A stretch of 17,630 nucleotides of DNA from a candidate division TA06 bacterium (GTDB lineage Bacteria > Ratteibacteria > UBA8468 > MWAK01). A program made the translations under genes and the position numbers. Location of the stretch: positions 1 to 17,630 of the forward strand of contig JAKJFK010000012.1 of assembly GCA_022704925.1 (NCBI GenBank), written 5' to 3'. Under the pieces are notes generated by a model. It saw only the letters and a list, made by a program, of their open reading frames with translations, did no database searches and was not told where the DNA came from. Positions 14,840-17,630 of the stretch are shown one piece after another. Position 1 is the stretch's first letter. Each line of letters starts with the position of its first letter.

Positions 14840-15614
14840 AGGCTTTCCAGTCAATCTCTTCGGCCGCGAAGACTGGTCCGTCGGTGCAGGCCATCCGGTA
14901 GCCGGCCCGGGTCGGTACCGCGCACCCGCGGCAAAGGCCGGAACCGCAGGCCATGACTGTTTCAAGCGAGACGTATGCCCGAATACCGGTGCCGCGGGTG
15001 GCTTCGTGCACCCCGGCCAGCATGGCGGCCGGCCCGCAGGCGTAAACGACCGGTTTCCGGTCCCGGTTCAATTCGTTCCGGAGCAGGTCGGTTACCAGGC
15101 CGGCCCGGCCGGCTGATCCGTCCTCGGTGGCGCAGACGGTCCGTACCCCCAGTTTTTGAAAGGCGGTCCGGAAGAAGAGTCCGTTCCGGTCCCGGCAGCC
15201 CAGCAGCAGGGTGGCCGAACCGGCCCGTCCCAGTTCGGCCAGGCGCCGGGCCAGGAAGAGGAGCCCGGCGGCGCCCATGCCGCCGGCCACCAGCAGGCAT
15301 GGCCCGTCCGCCGCCGGGTAGTCCTTGCCCAGCGGCCCCAGGAACCGGATTGCTTCGCCGCGGCGCCGTTCGGCCAGCCGGGCCGTACCGCGCCCCTGGA
15401 CCCGGTAGATGACGGTTACCGTTTCCGGTTGCAGGTCGGCGATTGAAAACGGCCTTCGCAGGAGCGGATCGGTACCGGCGCGGTTGACTTCGATCTGGAT
15501 GAATTGTCCGGGGCGGGGGGTAAACCCGGCCGGCCGGCGCAGCAGCAGGCGGCGGCAATCGTCGACCCCGGCCGGCCGCCGGTTGGCCAGGATCAGGGTA
15601 TCGTAATCGCGCAT
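14823..15614 (-). CDS. pyrK: Dihydroorotate dehydrogenase B, electron-transfer subunit
   Basis: A 263-residue ferredoxin-reductase-like subunit that carries FAD and a 2Fe-2S cluster and links PyrD to NAD+. Seen: an N-terminal beta-barrel with PGQFIQIEV and LLRRPFSI (FAD binding), VAGGMGAAGL (NAD-binding glycine motif, ~109-118), and C-terminal Cys223, Cys228, Cys231 and Cys243 in the Cx4Cx2Cx11C spacing of PyrK. It starts 5 bp after the PfkB-family kinase and overlaps pyrD by 17 bp. Its presence confirms that PyrD is the NAD-linked 1B type. Confidence 0.95.
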   Translation of the reverse strand: MRDYDTLILANRRPAGVDDCRRLLLRRPAGFTPRPGQFIQIEVNRAGTDPLLRRPFSIADLQPETVTVIYRVQGRGTARLAERRRGEAIRFLGPLGKDYPAADGPCLLVAGGMGAAGLLFLARRLAELGRAGSATLLLGCRDRNGLFFRTAFQKLGVRTVCATEDGSAGRAGLVTDLLRNELNRDRKPVVYACGPAAMLAGVHEATRGTGIRAYVSLETVMACGSGLCRGCAVPTRAGYRMACTDGPVFAAEEIDWKAYVENA

Positions 15615-15619
15615 ACTCT

Positions 15620-16558
15620 TCAGACCGGTTGAATTTTAACCCGGCGGAGGAGCCGTCGGATCTCTTCCGGGTTGGCGAAGGTGGTCCCGGGATACCGGAC
15701 CGCCGCGGTTCCGGCGGCCACGCCGAGTCGGAGCGCTTCGGCCCAGCCCTTCGATTCGGAGAGCCCGTGCAGGAGTCCGGCGCTAAGCGCGTCGCCGGCG
15801 CCGATGGTGCTGCGCGCCTTGACCCGGGGCGGTCGGGCCCACCACCCGTCCTTTTCATCCAGAGCCAGGGCTCCCTCGGCACCGAGGGTCACCACCACGT
15901 TTTTGATGCCGCAACCGAGGAGGCGCCGGACGCCGCGAATGACTTCCGCCTGGCCGGCCGGGTGCCGGGTTCCGGTCAGTCGGGCCAGCTCGAAAAGGTT
16001 TACCTTCAGGATTTCCGGCCCGGCCTGCGTCCCGGCGGCCAGGAGCCGGTGGTCGCAATCAAGCAGTGTGCGGATGCCGCGTTCCTTCAGCCGGGTTATC
16101 AGCCGGCCGTAGAAATCGGCCGGGAAGCCGGGCGGCGCCGACCCGCAGACGGCAAAAAAAGAGCCCCGGGGGCAGGAATTATCGCAGACGAAATTCCAGA
16201 ACGCCCGGAGCCTCTTTCGATCGAGCCGGGGACCGGGTTCGTTGAAGCGGTAAATGCGCCCGGTCCTGCCCTCTCTTATGTTCAATATGACCCGGTTTTC
16301 ACCCTCTGCCCGGAAAAACCGCCCCGGGATACCCTCCCGCTTCAGCTGGTTGAGTATCCAGCGGCCGGTATCACCGGCCGCCAGTCCCAGCGCCCGGGTT
16401 CGCGAACCCAGCGATTTGAGACCCCGGGAGACGTTGATTCCCTTGCCGCCCAGGTCCCGGCGGGCGGCGCGCGACCGGTTGATGTCCTCGGGAACGATCT
16501 GGATTACTTCAAGGTAAAAATCCTGGCTGGGGTTGCAGGTCAGGGTGTATATATCCAT
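15620..16558 (-). CDS. PfkB-family sugar-phosphate kinase (1-phosphofructokinase/tagatose-6-phosphate kinase type)
   Basis: A 312-residue ribokinase-fold kinase. The start DIYTLTCNPSQDFYLEV, GGKGINVSRGLKSLG (37-51), NEPGP (106-110), KVNLFELARLTG and the catalytic GAGDALSAGLLHG (Asp256) place it in the FruK/LacC group, which phosphorylates fructose 1-phosphate or tagatose 6-phosphate. Two family positions look unusual: LLDCDHRLL where LLDTSG is common, and CGSAPPG where SGSLPxG is common. The substrate is therefore uncertain. I chose the ATG at 16558; a TTG nine bases upstream overlaps the rpsU stop as TTGA and is an alternative. It sits 5 bp from both rpsU and pyrK. No PTS or transporter gene is adjacent. 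Confidence 0.85.
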   Translation of the reverse strand: MDIYTLTCNPSQDFYLEVIQIVPEDINRSRAARRDLGGKGINVSRGLKSLGSRTRALGLAAGDTGRWILNQLKREGIPGRFFRAEGENRVILNIREGRTGRIYRFNEPGPRLDRKRLRAFWNFVCDNSCPRGSFFAVCGSAPPGFPADFYGRLITRLKERGIRTLLDCDHRLLAAGTQAGPEILKVNLFELARLTGTRHPAGQAEVIRGVRRLLGCGIKNVVVTLGAEGALALDEKDGWWARPPRVKARSTIGAGDALSAGLLHGLSESKGWAEALRLGVAAGTAAVRYPGTTFANPEEIRRLLRRVKIQPV

Positions 16559-16563
16559 CCCGT

Positions 16564-16746
16564 TCAACGGGAACGCTTTTTGCGCAGTTTCTTCAAACGG
16601 CGCTGGCGGCTGGGCTTCTCATAGTACTCCCGGCTTTTGATTTCCTGGAGTATCTTCTCCCGCTCGACCTCGCGCTTGAACCGCTTGAAGATCTTTTCGA
16701 AATCGTCCGATTGCCTGGTGCGGTGTCTGATCTCGACGGCTGACAA
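16564..16746 (-). CDS. rpsU: Small ribosomal subunit protein bS21
   Basis: A 60-residue, very basic S21 protein of the 30S subunit, which sits near the anti-Shine-Dalgarno region of 16S rRNA. The core FEKIFKRFKREVEREKILQEIKSREYYEKPSRQRRLKKL matches the family (in others, RFKR...L.ELR.REhYEKPS). A TTG start at 16746 gives MSAVEIRHRTRQS, the normal S21 beginning, and is placed six bases after a long Shine-Dalgarno match. A GTG at 16755 is in frame but lies inside that site. It is the second gene of the operon, 39 bp after the Lys-rich gene. Confidence 0.93.
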   Translation of the reverse strand: MSAVEIRHRTRQSDDFEKIFKRFKREVEREKILQEIKSREYYEKPSRQRRLKKLRKKRSR

Positions 16747-16751
16747 ATTCT

Positions 16752-16762
16752 TCACCCCCTTT
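16752..16762 (-). promoter_or_regulatory. Ribosome-binding site of rpsU, deciding a TTG start
   Basis: On the minus strand this reads AAAGGGGGTGA, one base different from the ideal anti-16S complement AAAGGAGGTGA. It is followed by AGAAT and TTG. It contains the alternative GTG codon, so that codon is an unlikely start. Confidence 0.7.
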
Positions 16763-16785
16763 GTCCGTGACGCCCGGACTCTTTT

Positions 16786-17265
16786 TCAGACGGCGTCAAC
16801 GGCGTAAATCTTGGCCTTGCAGTAGTGGCAGGACTCCTCGTTTTCGTAGTAGCCGTCCACCATGAAGCAGCTCCGGCAGCGGATGTTGCTCCGAAGTTCG
16901 ACCGGCTTGGACGGGATCTTTACCGCGACCGGCTTGACCGGAGCGGTCTTGCGGACCGGGGTCTTGCCGGCCGGTTTCGCGGCGGTTTTCTTCCCGGCGG
17001 CCGGTTTCGTCGGGGCGGCCTTCCGGGTCGGACTTTTTACCGCCGGTTTGACCGGGGCCTTCTTTTTGGGGGTCGGCCGGACGACCGCCTTCTTTTTCGG
17101 CGGCGCCTTCTTGGCCGTGGTTCGGGCCGTGGCCTTTGCGGACGCCTTCGCCGCGACTTTCCTGGCGGGGGCGGGCTTGACTTTACGGATGCCCTTACCC
17201 GGCCCGGACTTCGGGCTCTTCTTCGGGATGCTTTTCTCCTTCACCTTGGACCTCGAATGGGCCAT
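16786..17265 (-). CDS. Lys/Ala/Pro-rich histone H1-like protein with C-terminal zinc ribbon
   Basis: A 159-residue protein with two parts. Residues 1-122 are a disordered, strongly basic stretch of irregular KKxP/KPA/RKxA units (for example KKAPPKKKAVVRP, KSPTRKAAPTKPAA), as in eukaryotic histone H1 tails and bacterial AlgP/HctB-like proteins; this would bind nucleic acid. Residues 128-159 hold Cys130-x2-Cys133-x12-Cys146-x2-Cys149, a probable zinc ribbon, with the acidic GYYENEES between the pairs. I do not recognise a named family for the whole. It is the first gene after a near-consensus promoter and precedes rpsU, so a ribosome- or nucleoid-related role is plausible but inferred. The ATG has an AAGGGGGGTG site four bases upstream. 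Confidence 0.8.
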   Translation of the reverse strand: MAHSRSKVKEKSIPKKSPKSGPGKGIRKVKPAPARKVAAKASAKATARTTAKKAPPKKKAVVRPTPKKKAPVKPAVKSPTRKAAPTKPAAGKKTAAKPAGKTPVRKTAPVKPVAVKIPSKPVELRSNIRCRSCFMVDGYYENEESCHYCKAKIYAVDAV

Positions 17266-17308
17266 AAAACACCCCCCTTGAAATTTGGTAGTGTTTTCTA
17301 AACGGTTG

Positions 17309-17338
17309 ATTATACATTATACGAGCCGAAAAAGTCAA
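17309..17338 (-). promoter_or_regulatory. Sigma-70-type promoter of the 11-gene operon
   Basis: Minus-strand TTGACT (17333-17338), an 18-base spacer and TATAAT (17309-17314). A second TATAAT at 17316-17321 lies only 11 bases from the -35. Predicted start near 17302 gives a leader of about 35 bases before the Lys-rich gene. No riboswitch or attenuator fits in so short a leader. Confidence 0.85.
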
Positions 17339-17383
17339 GTCGGACCGGGTTGAGTCGAGGCGGCCTGGATTGCGATGGTTGAT

Positions 17384-17412
17384 TTGACCCGGTCACAGGG
17401 TTCTGCTATGAT
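17384..17412 (+). promoter_or_regulatory. Divergent sigma-70-type promoter with extended -10
   Basis: TTGACC (17384-17389), exactly 17 bases, then TATGAT (17407-17412) preceded by TGC, an extended -10. Predicted start near 17419, about 40 bases before the ATG at 17461. It faces away from the operon promoter, with 45 bases between the two -35 boxes. Confidence 0.82.
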
Positions 17413-17460
17413 AAAACTTTACCGTCCCTCGGTTTGATCTGTCCGCCAAAAATTGCCTTC

Positions 17461-17630
17461 ATGGATCGAATTCGCGCCTTGATACGGCTGCCGTACCTTC
17501 TCCTGGCCCTGCTCCTGTCCAGCCGGATCGGCTGGACGGCCGAGCCGCCGGCGGTAATCTGGCGGGCCGGCAGCTCCGAGGTCCGGTTGGCCGAGGGGCG
17601 AGTGGAGGAGTTTATCCTGGAGGGCGGGGT
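17461..17630 (+). CDS. Start of a secreted protein of unknown function (cut by window edge)
   Basis: Fifty-six codons are visible. They open with a signal peptide: MDRIRALIRL, a hydrophobic PYLLLALLLSS, and a likely cleavage after GWTA (about residue 27). The mature start (EPPAVIWRAGSSEVRL...EFILEGGV) has the alternating pattern of beta-strands. It is faintly like the OstA/LptA-type periplasmic LPS-transport fold, but too little is present to claim that. The ATG lacks a visible Shine-Dalgarno sequence; a strong divergent promoter stands at 17384-17412, and an earlier ATG at 17408 reaches a stop within ten codons. The reading frame stays open to the window end. Confidence 0.6.
   Translation, partial: MDRIRALIRLPYLLLALLLSSRIGWTAEPPAVIWRAGSSEVRLAEGRVEEFILEGG

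Noticed and set aside
16396-16409. 14-base perfect palindrome GGGTTCGCGAACCC inside the PfkB kinase gene
   Set aside because: Half-sites of seven bases are expected a few times by chance in a window this long and GC-rich, and it lies mid-gene away from any promoter.
16786-17265. Tandem nucleotide repeat or CRISPR-like array in the Lys-rich gene
   Set aside because: The repetition is in amino-acid composition only; the units vary in length and codons, with no constant repeat or regular spacers.

Overview
The window is a dense, GC-rich bacterial chromosome segment (roughly two thirds G+C by eye). It contains no rRNA, tRNA, insertion sequence, CRISPR array or phage gene that I can see. Nearly every gene is an ordinary metabolic or translation gene. 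The envelope genes suggest a diderm: an O-antigen ligase-like protein, a GspE/PilB-type ATPase, an ECF sigma/anti-sigma pair and a secreted Spy/CpxP-like protein. The gene order does not match any model organism I know. An uncultured lineage (Omnitrophota-like or a similar candidate phylum) is plausible, but the sequence alone does not settle it.

Layout. (A) 1-4715, minus strand, read from right to left: purN, a GH20 beta-N-acetylhexosaminidase, a short ArgA-like N-acetyltransferase, argG and the start of thiL, which runs off the left edge. Spacing is tight except for an 88-bp gap with a small hairpin after the hexosaminidase. (B) 4716-4843 is an AT-rich divergent promoter region. (C) 4844-7988, plus strand: a compact GspE/PilB-like ATPase, an ECF sigma factor, its likely zinc-finger anti-sigma factor, and a secreted helical protein. 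(D) 7909-17265, minus strand: eleven genes with gaps of 42 bp or less and several overlaps, led by a near-consensus promoter. In transcription order they are a Lys/Ala/Pro-rich zinc-ribbon protein, rpsU, a PfkB-family sugar kinase, pyrK, pyrD, an O-antigen ligase with TPRs, ricT, metG, pyrH, frr and cmk. (E) From 17384, plus strand: a strong divergent promoter and the start of a secreted protein cut by the right edge.

Block D links pyrimidine synthesis (PyrK/PyrD make orotate, PyrH makes UDP, Cmk makes CDP) with translation (S21, MetRS, ribosome recycling factor) and mRNA maturation (RicT). An envelope polysaccharide gene sits in the middle. Block A joins purine and arginine synthesis with amino-sugar release. 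Block C looks like an envelope-stress module behind a pilus/secretion motor gene.

I corrected several starts from ribosome-binding sites and family N-termini: argG, the acetyltransferase, GH20, the anti-sigma factor, the secreted protein (GTG), pyrD, the PfkB kinase and rpsU (TTG). The least expected items are the histone-H1-like zinc-ribbon protein heading the large operon and a perfect 15-bp-stem inverted repeat inside the O-antigen ligase gene. I found no clear new defence or mobile system.
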